The translations under genes were made by a program, and so were the position numbers. The notes beneath the pieces were generated by a model. The model was not told where the DNA came from. It did no database searches and worked only from the letters and a program-made list of their open reading frames with translations. This document shows positions 1-8,957 of a stretch of DNA of 64,000 nt, in pieces. Within the stretch, counting starts at the first letter, position 1. Every line of letters starts with the position of its first letter. Origin of the DNA: Synanceia verrucosa (lineage: Eukaryota; Chordata; Actinopteri; Perciformes; Synanceiidae); assembly GCA_029721515.1 (NCBI GenBank), contig CM056568.1:2976001-3040000 (forward strand). Reading direction: 5' to 3'.

Positions 1-478
1 CGGGCTTAAATGACGAACATCAACACAGTAGGTGACGAAGGCGCAAGTGTTTTAATTGGCATGGGCTTTAAATCGCAGAGCACAGCGATTCTTTTACGAA
101 GCCGGAGATGAACCCACATGTGCATGCTGCTGTGATAGGAGAATCTCGTGAATTGTGGACGAAGAATAAAACTCTAAAATCCAGTGCTCAGTGAAACACT
201 GGCCTTGAAAAGAATCCCCCCAAAACCCTGGGAAGGAGCCGCATGCGTGCAAACTGCTGGAAGGAGGAGTGATGTAGTCATATCGCCTGAAAATGAATGA
301 GCGCCCTTGAGCGCTTATGCACATGCAAAATTGTGCCCCAGCAGGATGCATTGCTGCTTTGTGATGCACGTAACTGAACAGGTGCTTTAATTTGCGAGTG
401 AGGAGCATGATTTATTGTGCGGTAAACCAATAGTAGAAAATCATCCAGAAGAGATGCCAGTGAGAGGGGTGGATGTAA

Positions 479-517
<39 letters not shown>

Positions 518-2271
518 AAGCATCGATTATGTCACCTTTGATAGCCGCGCCCCTTGACCGGCTAATTTAATCAGCCTGCTACGCAACTAGGAAAGAGAGG
601 AGAATCAAGACTAAGACTTGTTTGATTCTTCCTTAACAACTGGGAAACATGCTATATATTTTTGATAGCTGCCTGCGGATTTTTTGGACATAAGAATTAA
701 TGAGGAATTAATTATGAGATGAACCCCCACGCAGACCCTGAGACAGATCAGTGAGCAGATGTTTGGGAAGCACCAAGCCTTGATGGTTAGACAGTTCTGC
801 AGCCAGAGCTTGGACGTTTATTGGAGGAACGGATGTCCTTTCATGGTGTGTGAGAGCCACGCTGGTCCGCTTGCTGAGGGTGGACCAGGCGGGTGAGGAT
901 CAACTGCGGTGGCGTGCAGATTTGGTGCATCTCCTTGCATGCGCTTCTGCTGCGCTGTCTAATGCAGCAGAGGTTGTCAGAGGAAATAATGGAGCAGCAG
1001 GAAAGGCAGATGTGGACACCGGAGCTCGTGAGGCCCACGTTCCCGCATGTGTACAGGTGACTGCCTGAGACCCACCACTGATCATGAGGGGAATTTTACA
1101 GTGCAAGATTGCCCAGTTAGTCGAGTGTTTGACTGTTCATTGTAGAGCACGGCTTTGCTGGCGAAATAGCATTGTAGTATTGATAAAATAAGTTCCTTTT
1201 ATACATGAGATTTAAATCACGGATAAGTGTCAAATACGCATGAAGCCAGCCCTTCTGTCGGTGCAGCTAATAATCATAACTTATCTCTGTTGAATATTAT
1301 TGTCATTTTGTATGTATCAAGTGCCTTTATGTGTTCGCAGTACTTAAGAGGGCTGCCAACTTTATTTTGAAAATGCTTCTTTTATTTTGACATTCTGTTT
1401 GGTGTGCCATTCCGGAGGGTGAGAGGACAACAAGAGAAGGTGAAGGGCTCATGTGCTGTAGCTAAGCGAAACAATGAAGTTAAGGACCGATTTAGGTGGT
1501 CATAAAGTATTTCAGTGTGCAAGAAACACAACATCTCTGAAGATCCCAGATGCAACTAGGAATTCCCCGCTAGACCGATCTCTGATTAACGAGGATCAGC
1601 TAATTCAATAGCAGTAGTAGTATAGTGAAATCGAAGGAGGGGATTACTTATCGCATTGTGGTGACGGGAAAATTATGATAACCAGGATGAGCGCTGAAGT
1701 GCTTGCAGCAGACGGAGACCGAGGCTGATGCTGGTGAATGCAGGATTTTTCCATGGCCAATGCCTGCAGGTGTGAGCCGATGCTTGCAGCTGGACAGCAG
1801 GGCATCCTGAGGCATGCTGTGAACCAGCTGAGGCGCTGTGGACCGGAGGAGTGGGACTGACGGTGGCCGGTGGAGGAGGAGGGTGGAGAGCCAGAGTGGT
1901 AGACGCCGCGGTGGCGTAGCAGCAGCAGCGGCAGCAACAGCAGCAGAACCGGAAGCAGAGCAGTAGTGGCCATGAGACAGCGACTGGAGACAGACCGCTG
2001 GAATCGCTGAGGCTCGCCAGTTCCTGCAGCTGAGACAGCTGGAGCCCGGGCTGAAGAAACTCGAAAAAGATATCGTAGCAGAGACTGAACTCCGGCTGAG
2101 ATGAGGCGAGGCAAGCGCTCCTGGGGTGAGGGAGACTGTGCTTCATCCAGACTGAGCTCGCTGCTTGGATTAAAACCCTCGAGAGGATCATCCAAGTCAC
2201 GATCCACGTGGTCGGGCAGGCGAGGAGGAGCAGGAGGTAGTCTTCCTGTCTGAACTTTCATTTAGCTCCAT
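1..2271. other. No recognisable gene; left flank of the array
   Basis: I see no supportable gene here. The open frames are short or overlap on both strands without family resemblance. A 31-base T run lies at about 481-511. From about 1900 to 2000 the plus strand is rich in CAG/CGG trinucleotides (around 1915-1965), which opens frames of up to 205 codons on the minus strand; I regard these as compositional. The purine- and CAG-rich part at 1640-2260 could be an untranslated exon or promoter of a neighbouring gene, but nothing in the sequence proves it. Confidence 0.5.
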
Positions 2272-2345
2272 TTATGAATTGTGGTCTTATTTGACAGTTT
2301 GCTATACATTTGTCACAGTCCATGTGGCAACATGAATCCCAATAC

Positions 2346-3034
2346 CATGACCATAGACTGTAAAAAGAATGGACGTAGCACCTGTGACGTCACCCATTGG
2401 TTTGGGGGAGTCCTTTTTGTGCTCCCGCCCACTGAACTCAAGTTAACCGCGCCAAACTGAGCTAGCTTAAGGCTATTTAGCTAGGCTAGTCTATCAAGCT
2501 GCTACCAGCAGCAAAAACAGATCATAATGCTGCTGCTGTGTTTTAAAAATCACCTTTTCAGATTGAGAGTTTTTAGGTGGAGCTGCAGGGTTTGATGGAG
2601 TTGTGGGGGGGAAAATTCATTTGTACTATTTAACTGTGAAACGATCGTTTAACATGTTAGTTACCGTGTTTCAACACTGCCTCCATCCACTAACGTTATC
2701 AACCACAGCAGTAGCTTTCTGACGGAGCATTTCTGTCCGTGCAATGTCAGACCTTTTAAACAGAACAGTGACAGGGAATAAGGTTGTAATCCTGCACTAA
2801 ACAGACTCAACATACTCTGGTCATCTATCTGTGTCAGCAGGGACCAGGAGTCGGCAATAAAGTCATTATAAGCCAGCGGCAAAATATGCCGACACATACC
2901 AACAAGTGGCAGCATCCAGTTAACCTGTATTTTGTACAGTCTGTGGATAAAGTAGTACTAGATATTTACACACCGAAAAAAAATGCAACACAGGATCTTT
3001 GATGGTCGATTAGTACAGTCAACAGCACAACATG
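2346..3034. repeat. Dispersed teleost repeat block with a CRE palindrome
   Basis: The block beginning 'catagactgtaaaaagaatgg' and running into 'tgacgtcacccattgg' recurs at 17033 (with a mutated palindrome), and its later part recurs at 21748-22412 and 28664-29154. It carries a perfect TGACGTCA palindrome and an adjacent inverted CCAAT box. It continues through a 'ccaaactgagctagc' segment common to units 1, 3 and 4. It is noncoding and probably an old mobile-element sequence, to judge from its modular reuse within the window. A minus-strand frame of 84 codons here is not convincing. Confidence 0.5.
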
Positions 3035-3373
3035 CCATCCATCCATCCATTCATTATCTACCGCTTTTCCTCTCATAGGGTCGCGGGGGAGCTGGAGCCT
3101 ATCCCAGCTGTCTTAGGGTGAAAGGCGGGGGACACCCTGGACAAGTCTCCAGTTCATCGCAGGGCACATAGTGACAGACAACCACTCACACTCACGGACA
3201 ATTTAAGTTAGCCAATCACCCTAATCCCCATATATGTTTTTGGATGGTGGGAGGAAGCCGGAGTACCCAGAGAGAACCCACGCAAACACGGGGAGAATAT
3301 GCAAACTCATCAGGAACCGGGTACCTTCTTGCTATGAGGCGACAGTGCTAACCACTGCACCACTGTGCTGCCC
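3035..3373 (-). mobile_element. tRNA-derived SINE, near full length
   Basis: A run of CCAT/ATCC repeats on the left is followed by a GGGTCGCGG...GGAGCCTATCCCAGC core and by 'ggaggaagccggagtaccc'. It ends at 'gctaaccactgcaccactg', which is the reverse complement of the tRNA-like head seen intact at 55763. The element is therefore on the minus strand, with its (ATGG)n tail at the left. It lies in the same place in units 1, 3 and 4, so it predates the duplication. Confidence 0.75.
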
Positions 3374-3982
3374 ACAACATATTGCCAGAAACACAAAAAT
3401 AGGCAAACACGGACACCACAGTGCCTGTTAATCACAGACCTCAGGTTGTAGCCTAGCTAAGGTCAGCGGACACTTTAGCAAAGAGCTAACTGCCGGTAGC
3501 TGTCTGTGAACCTGTCACTCAACATAACCACGTCGTAATTTAGGCAAGAATTTTAAGCCGAAATGACACTAAAATGGTTGCGGTTGACAAAAAAAAAAAA
3601 AAAAAAACAAACAAAAAAACACACACACCCCTCAGTGTTCACAGAGGTGGAAACTATTGGTAGAAAAAAAAAAAAAAAAAAAAAAAGTACCAGGCTGAAA
3701 ATGTTTTTTCAGAGCTGTAAAGCCAGCTTTGCAGATTTGCTCACTTTCGGAACAAGCCCGCAGCGACCAGACAGAAATTAAAGCTTTTTTTTTTTTTTTT
3801 TTAAAACGCAGAAGTGGTCCTCACTTGGAGAACTCACAACTGCCCCCTTGACCATGACTTAATACAAGTTTAAAAAGTCAACTTCATCTCAAAGGCAATT
3901 CCTGCACAGTTGCCATACACAGAAAAACAGTAAGCACATGTTAAGAGATCTCAAAGTAGACAGTGCAGGGTAGTAAGGGGGG

Positions 3983-4014
<32 letters not shown>

Positions 4015-4314
4015 AGCACCTCACCATAGAAATCAGCCCATATCATGGCCACAACTTTGATATAAAGTCATTTCACTCAGGAACCTCACTAGGACTGTTC
4101 AAATATAGGCCTTCCATTGTTGGGCTATAGTAGCATTAGACCTGAAGGGGCACCTCTTACTCAAGTCATAAGTGATGCTTGAATTGCATCATTGATAGCA
4201 GGGACATTCAAAGTCTGAAAGATGAGGTGACATATATTTGTACTTGCATGATTTAATAAGGACAACCAATGCTTCCTGAATTTTAGAGTCATTTAATATA
4301 CAGATTCATTCAGG
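3374..4314. other. Intergenic flank with several A/T homopolymer runs
   Basis: There is no gene. The stretch carries A or T runs at about 3589-3607, 3664-3686, 3783-3802 and 3982-4009, and a 'gcagcgaccagac...gcagaagtggtcctcacttg' repeat that recurs in every unit. From about 3810 it is the 3' flank of P/Q-repeat gene copy 1 and is nearly identical to 17255-17750 and 23200-23680. The homopolymer runs differ in length among units. Confidence 0.6.
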
Positions 4315-4414
4315 ATATTAGAGCATACAAGTAGTTTTATTTTAAACATTGCACAAGTCAAGACAGTGGCTCAGTTGAAAGCAGTTTTTTTGACAATTTC
4401 CAGTGTTGCAGTGC
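4315..4414 (-). other. Noncoding 3' exon of P/Q-repeat gene copy 1
   Basis: On the minus strand, a pyrimidine-rich stretch ending 'ctattttcag' gives a strong acceptor at 4415-4416. It is followed by about 75 bases and an AATAAA hexamer (complement of 4336-4341). The same acceptor, sequence and hexamer occur beside all four intact copies. The stop codon lies in the preceding exon, so this exon is purely 3' UTR. The 3' end is estimated from the hexamer. Confidence 0.7.
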
Positions 4415-4536
4415 CTGAAAATAGAAAAACAGTCTTTAGTGTTTGAAAGTATTAATGTCAGGTTTTGGTACACCCCCTACCTATAGTCATACCAAGTGTT
4501 ACCAGATACAGCAGTGCTGCATGAGTGAATTCTTAC

Positions 4537-6168
4537 CTAATAAAAAGGACCCTGCATTGCTGGGTACCTGGGCCCCTGCTGGGGCACCTGCTTGGGCGGG
4601 TACCTGGGCCGCTGCTGGGGCACCTGCTTGGGCGGGTACCTGGGCCGCTGCTGGGGCACCTGCTTGGGCGGGTACCTGGGCCGCTGCTGGTGGGGGACCT
4701 GCTTGGGCTGGTACCTGGGCTGCTGCTGGGGCACCTGCTTGGGCGGGTACCTGGGCCGCTGCTGGGGCACCTGCTTGGGCTGCTGGGGGACCTGCTTGGG
4801 CGGGTACCTGGGCCGCTGCTGGGGCACCTGCTTGGGCTGCTGGGGGACCTGCTTGGGCTGGTACCTGGGCCGCTGCTGGGGCACCTGCTTGGGCAGCTGG
4901 GGGACCTGCTTGGGCGAGTACCTGGGCCGCTGCTGGGGCACCTGCTTGGGCGGGTACCTGGGCCGCTGCTGGGGCACCTGCTTGGGCAGCTGGGGGACCT
5001 GCTTGGGCGGGTACCTGGGCCGCTGCTGGGGCACCTGCTTGGGCGGGTACCTCGGCCGCTGCTGGGGCACCTGCTTGGGCGGGTACCTCGGCCGCTGCTG
5101 GGGCACCTGCGGCTGCTGGGGGGCCTGCTTGGGTGGGTATCTGGGCCGCTGCTGGGGGACCTGCTTGGGCGGGTACCTAAGCCGCTGCGGCTGCTGGGGG
5201 GCCTGCTTGGGAGGGTAGCTGGGCCGCTGCGGCTGCTGGGGGGCCTGCTTGGGAGGGTAGCTGGGCCGCTGCTGGGGCACCAGCGGCTGCTGGGGGGCCT
5301 GCTTGGGAAGGTAGCTGGGCCGCTGCTGGGGCACCTGCGGGTGCTGGGGGACCTGCTTGGGAGGATAGCTGTGCCGCTGCTGGGGCACCTGCGGCTGCTG
5401 GGGGACCTGCGGCTGCTGGGGGACCTGCGGCTGCTGGGGGACCTGCTTGGAAGGGTAGTTTGGCGGCCGCTGCGGAGCACCCGGGTGCGGCTGGAAGCTC
5501 GGCGGCTGCAAGCTCGGTGGCTGCGGGGCAACCGGGTGCAGCTGGAAGCTCGGCGGCTGCAAGCTCGGTGGCTGCGGGGCAACCGGGTGCGGCTGGAAGC
5601 TCGGCGGCTGCAAGCTCAGTGGCTGCGGGGCAACCGGGTGCGGCTGGAAGCTCGGCGGCTGCGGGAAGCTAGGCTCTGCAACCAAGGGCTGTTCAGAATA
5701 ATGACATAAGTTATGTATTTCTAACATACACTGATAAATTGGTTGCAGTGACTCATGTTCAGGTTGCTAATTATTGGTTGGCTATGTTGCAGCTGCTTAC
5801 TTTGTGTGCATTTGACCTTGAAGCACTTCCATCACCACTACCACTAAGTGGCCAAATGCTCCATGAAGATCGGTCTCCAGTATAAAGGCCACTTGAATCT
5901 GGTCGATGGCCTGGAACTGGCACTTCATTATCTCCATACTCTTTATTGGGTCCAATGCCATCAGCTGTGAAGTGAACATTTCAGTCCATGCATACAACCC
6001 ATAGCTTCACAATGTGACTGAACTTACCATTCACCAGAGGCCATCCAACAGATAGCAAGGACAACAGCAACCATCTAAACAAATCACCCCTGAGTTAGTG
6101 CATTTTAAAAACGAGTTGAACAATTCTGATGAAAATTTGTTTGAAACTTACAGCAACAGAAACCCCAT
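4537..6168 (-). CDS. Secreted Pro/Gln-rich repeat protein, copy 1 (459 aa, spliced)
   Basis: I do not recognise this gene; the model comes from splice signals and conservation in four copies. Coding exons on the minus strand are 6168-6152 (ATG), 6074-6028, 5964-5801 and 5688-4537, all with GT/AG ends; intron phases are 2, 1 and 0, summing to 460 codons. Residues 1-22 form a signal peptide (MGFLLLW, Leu-rich core, PLVNA end). Exon 3 gives a head of about 54 residues with an acidic start (KEYGDNEVP) and Ser/Gly-rich end (SGSGDGSASRS). Exon 4 begins PLVAEPSF, then PPSFQPHPVAPQ-type 12-mers, then about 25 blocks of PKQVPQQRPRYP type, ending YPAMQGPFY. The repeat tract has no Cys, Asp or Glu, so it is strongly basic. 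The TAG stop ends exactly at the exon 4 donor. The protein is probably extracellular and structural or adhesive; function is unproven. Confidence 0.75.
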
Positions 6169-6330
6169 GGCTTCAGCCAGTTTCAAAACAGGAAAGCAGG
6201 GAAAACCAGTAGCTTCTATCAGGTCCTAAAAAACCATCCAACTGAACTAGTCAGGAAATAGAGAGTAACTGTAAAGCCACACTGGAGCTCATTTTAAACT
6301 CACCAATCTCACCATGTTGATTACATGGAC
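6152..6330 (-). promoter_or_regulatory. Putative promoter and 5' leader of copy 1
   Basis: Upstream of the ATG at 6168 the minus strand carries a TATA-like TTTAAAAT (6291-6298) and, about 30 bases further upstream, a CACACCTGTG sequence (E-box CACCTG overlapping a T-box-like half site). The same order and spacing occur in the other intact copies; the TATA-like box is at 20053-20060, 25830-25837 and 35818-35825. Conservation suggests a shared core promoter. No transcription start is shown by the sequence itself. Confidence 0.4.
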
Positions 6331-7488
6331 ACAGGTGTGAGTAGTTGCTGGCCGGTGAGGCTAATTATCTGACAAGAGAGCACAACTTTGTAGGTTTCAT
6401 TCCTGACTGAGGCCCTGATTACACGAAAACGCTTGCAGGTAAAAATGACAAAATACTTTATCGGAAGTGCCTTTCATTCAGCAGCTCTAACAAACATACA
6501 GGAGTCTTTCCAACAAATGTACAGAATCTGCACACATAGTATAACTGAACAGAGAAGGATCTGTAATTACGTGCGGACATGGCGGTGTTGTTTGATAGTA
6601 AATCACAGCACCAAATGACCACCTGGCATGCATCCATCCATTTTCTACCTCTTATCCTCACGTATGGTCACAAGGGGGAGGGGCTGGAGCCTATCCCAGC
6701 TGTCTTAAGGTGGAAGGCAAGGTACACCCTGGACAAGTCTGCAGTTCATCACAGGACACAGAGACAGACAACCACTCACGCTCACATTCACACCTACGGG
6801 CAATTTAAATTAGCCAATTAACCTAATCCCCATGCATGTTTTTGGATGGTGGGAGGAAGCCAGAGTACCCAGAGAGAACCCACGCAGACACGGGGAGAAC
6901 ATGCAAACTCAACAAAGAAATGAAAATAAATATATAAATATCCATCCACCCATTTTCAACTGCTTATCCTCATATAGGGTCGCGGGGAATATATAAATAT
7001 TAAATTTAAAATTCAGAATTTCTGTCCATCAATTTTTACATATTTCTGTCTTTATGACTATGATCAGAAAAAAATACATTCTCAGTGAGGAGCAAAATTA
7101 CACAAGGCTGTTAAAAGTTAGACATAACAAATATTGGTTTCAATTCATAGATGAAGCCTTAAATGGAACCTTAGCATCATCTATTTGCTCCTTAATAAAC
7201 TGGCTCCCTGTGTAACTACTGAGTTTGGTTAAAAAGCCTTTAGTTTCTGTGCACACATCTGGAACACTTTACGACACTTGTATTTATACTTATTTATAAG
7301 ATCACACCAGGACTAAAAACTACTCCACTACTGAATGGAAACGTTTATAACTGTGTTCTTTCGATTATTGTCTGTTGATGTGTGCGTACGTGTTGTTTGC
7401 TGAATATTAAAAGATGTTATGTGGGGCACATATGAAATCATCATGGAAATAAATTATTAGACCACCATTGTTTTCTTAAATTTCTTGT
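6170..7488. other. Upstream flank of copy 1
   Basis: No gene beyond the promoter. The flank is almost identical in units 1, 2 and 3 (compare 19930-21125 and 25707-27040) and recognisable in unit 4. It contains a 5'-truncated SINE (6631-6910) and a second SINE tail fragment (about 6940-6987). It ends at 7488, where the LINE is inserted. Open frames of 61-80 codons here lie in SINE or flank sequence and lack supporting features. Confidence 0.6.
6631..6910 (-). mobile_element. SINE, head-truncated
   Basis: This is the same SINE family as at 3035: (CATC)n tail, GGAGCCTATCCCAGCTGTC core and 'ggaggaagccagagtaccc'. It stops at 'gcaaactc' without the tRNA-like head. A separate 48-base tail fragment follows at about 6940-6987. 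The orthologous copies in units 2, 3 and 4 are at 20393, 26170 and 36080. Confidence 0.7.
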
Positions 7489-7542
7489 CTTGGGGAGGTG
7501 AGATGCTGTGAGATCGCGAGAGTCTGTGAGATTTGCGAGATT

Positions 7543-7554
7543 CAACATGGCGGC
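7543..7554 (+). promoter_or_regulatory. YY1-like site in the LINE 5' leader
   Basis: The sequence CAACATGGCGGC matches the YY1-type core (ATGGCGGC) about 55 bases into the element. Mammalian L1 promoters use a YY1 site near the start of the 5' UTR, so its position here supports a full-length 5' end. Use in this fish element is inference. Confidence 0.4.
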
Positions 7555-7713
7555 CCCCAGCTGCTAGACTAAGATTTAGCAAAATACCGTCTTTGCCAAC
7601 TTATTTCGTGCTTTAAGCAGACCAATTAAGTTAGACCGACAACGCTGTACATAGCTTCACTCAAGGAGGAGGATCTTGAAAATTTCATCGACGACTATTT
7701 CTTTCGGTGCGCC

Positions 7714-8466
7714 ATGGAAGACTCCAACACCGAAACTCGCCGGGACAACCCAAACAAGAGGAAGAAAACAGACTCCTCTACTGACACACAGGAACTTGAG
7801 ACCACGGATGTCCAGATAAGCGTCCTCGATTCGATCAATAAAAAGCTCGACATACTTAAGATTCTCCATGATGAGATTAAGGACCTGAAGGCTAGCCTGG
7901 AGTTTACTCACCAGCAGGTATCCGACCTGCAGAGGGACAACACCGAGCTCCGCTCCACGCTGACAGCCGTCACGTCAGAGGTAAATATCCTTAAAAAAGA
8001 GAACAAATCTCTGAAGGAAACCGTCCTTGACATACAGACGAGGAGCATGCGGGACAACCTGATCTTTTCCGGTATTCCAGAATCTACACCGGATGACCCA
8101 GAGTCCCTAATTAAAAACTTCATGGCTTCGGCTCTTAAAATCCCAAAAGAGACTGTGAATAACATCACTTTCCACCGCATTCACCAGCTTGGACTCCGAA
8201 GAGGAGACTGCCACCGTCCTATCATCGCTAAATTCGAGCACTTTAAACAAAAAGAACTCGTCAAGAGCAAAGGACGGGAGCTGAAAGGGAAACCATTCGG
8301 GATGAATGACCAGTTTCCACGGGAAATTAATGAGAGGCGCAAAGTCCTGTTTCCTATTCTGAAAGAACACAGACAGCGAGGCAAGCGGACTGCACTTGTG
8401 GTGGACAAACTCTACATAGATGTCCAGCTGTTCAGGGAATCCTCCATCACCCCCTGGCTCTTCTAA
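7714..8466 (+). CDS. LINE ORF1 protein (coiled coil, RRM-like, C-terminal domain)
   Basis: This is the 250-residue RNA-binding chaperone of the L1-like element; ORF1 proteins of this type form trimers and coat LINE RNA. A basic N-terminus (NKRKK) is followed by a heptad-rich coiled coil at about residues 36-110 (ISVLDSINKKLDILK onwards). An RRM-like segment begins at about 111 (SMRDNLIFSGIPE). The C-terminal domain has the typical KGRELKGKPFGMNDQFP and ERRKVLFPILK motifs, ending near KLYIDVQLF. The frame is uninterrupted. It lies 491 bases upstream of ORF2. The first ATG after the leader is taken as the start. Confidence 0.85.
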   Translation: MEDSNTETRRDNPNKRKKTDSSTDTQELETTDVQISVLDSINKKLDILKILHDEIKDLKASLEFTHQQVSDLQRDNTELRSTLTAVTSEVNILKKENKSLKETVLDIQTRSMRDNLIFSGIPESTPDDPESLIKNFMASALKIPKETVNNITFHRIHQLGLRRGDCHRPIIAKFEHFKQKELVKSKGRELKGKPFGMNDQFPREINERRKVLFPILKEHRQRGKRTALVVDKLYIDVQLFRESSITPWLF

Positions 8467-8957
8467 GGAAAACGATAAGTAACCACAAAAACAAATGGCT
8501 CAGATTTCTAAATATATCTCTCGTTAGTTTAAAGTATATGGAGAAAGCAATCAAATCTCACAAGTTTCAAATGTTTACCTTTACCAAATGTCACCCCCCA
8601 CTAGGGATCCCCTTCCTTCTTTTTTCTTTTTTTTTCTCCCCCTCTCTGTGTTAAATCTCCATGTACCCCTCTCCCTCTCTCTCACACTCACTCCTCCTAC
8701 CCCCCTCCCACCCTATGTACCCTCTCTGTTTGTCATGACTCTCTGTGTCACAATGTGTTTGTTGTTAGTTTCACAGGCTTTATGGTGCCTTTTTATGATG
8801 TATACCATGACTCATTGTATACATCTGTCCCAAACACCTACATGGTCTTTAAGCAACACCTTACACCCCACCATCCTGACATTCACAGCTCACAAACCAC
8901 AACATTCTATTTACATTACACTATCACTAACTCAGTGTCCGAACATCGTCTCTTCTT
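8467..8957 (+). other. Inter-ORF spacer of the LINE
   Basis: This 491-base spacer between ORF1 and ORF2 is pyrimidine-rich (C/T tracts at about 8590-8740). It contains frames of 71 and 125 codons that I judge compositional. I see no additional gene. Confidence 0.6.

Noticed and set aside
4443..5709. Plus-strand and other-frame ORFs through the repeat exons (Ala/Trp-, Gly/Leu-, Ser/Pro/Arg-rich; up to 530 codons at 17960-19552)
   Set aside because: The 36-nt repeat has no stop in any frame, so all frames stay open. Only the minus frame beginning PLVAEPS joins a signal peptide and in-phase exons and ends in a conserved tail and stop in all four copies.
5797..5997. Minus-strand frame MYAWTEMFTSQLMALDPIK... 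over exon 3 and its counterparts
   Set aside because: It is shifted relative to the frame that splices in phase with both neighbouring exons. Splicing in this frame would hit a stop at once in exon 4.
4315..6168. P/Q-rich SCPP (secretory calcium-binding phosphoprotein) gene
   Set aside because: Pro/Gln richness and a noncoding last exon fit, but SCPP genes have phase-0 introns throughout. Here the first two introns are phase 2 and phase 1, and there is no SXE-type start to the mature protein.
4315..6168. Zona pellucida (choriogenin-type) gene
   Set aside because: The Pro/Gln repeats are similar in style, but no trefoil or ZP domain follows. The frame stops at the repeat's end and a polyadenylated 3' UTR exon comes next. 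The mature protein has no Cys. Descent from such a gene remains possible.
7657..8408. Minus-strand ORFs overlapping LINE ORF1
   Set aside because: Shadows of the ORF1 coding sequence, which has clear family motifs on the plus strand.
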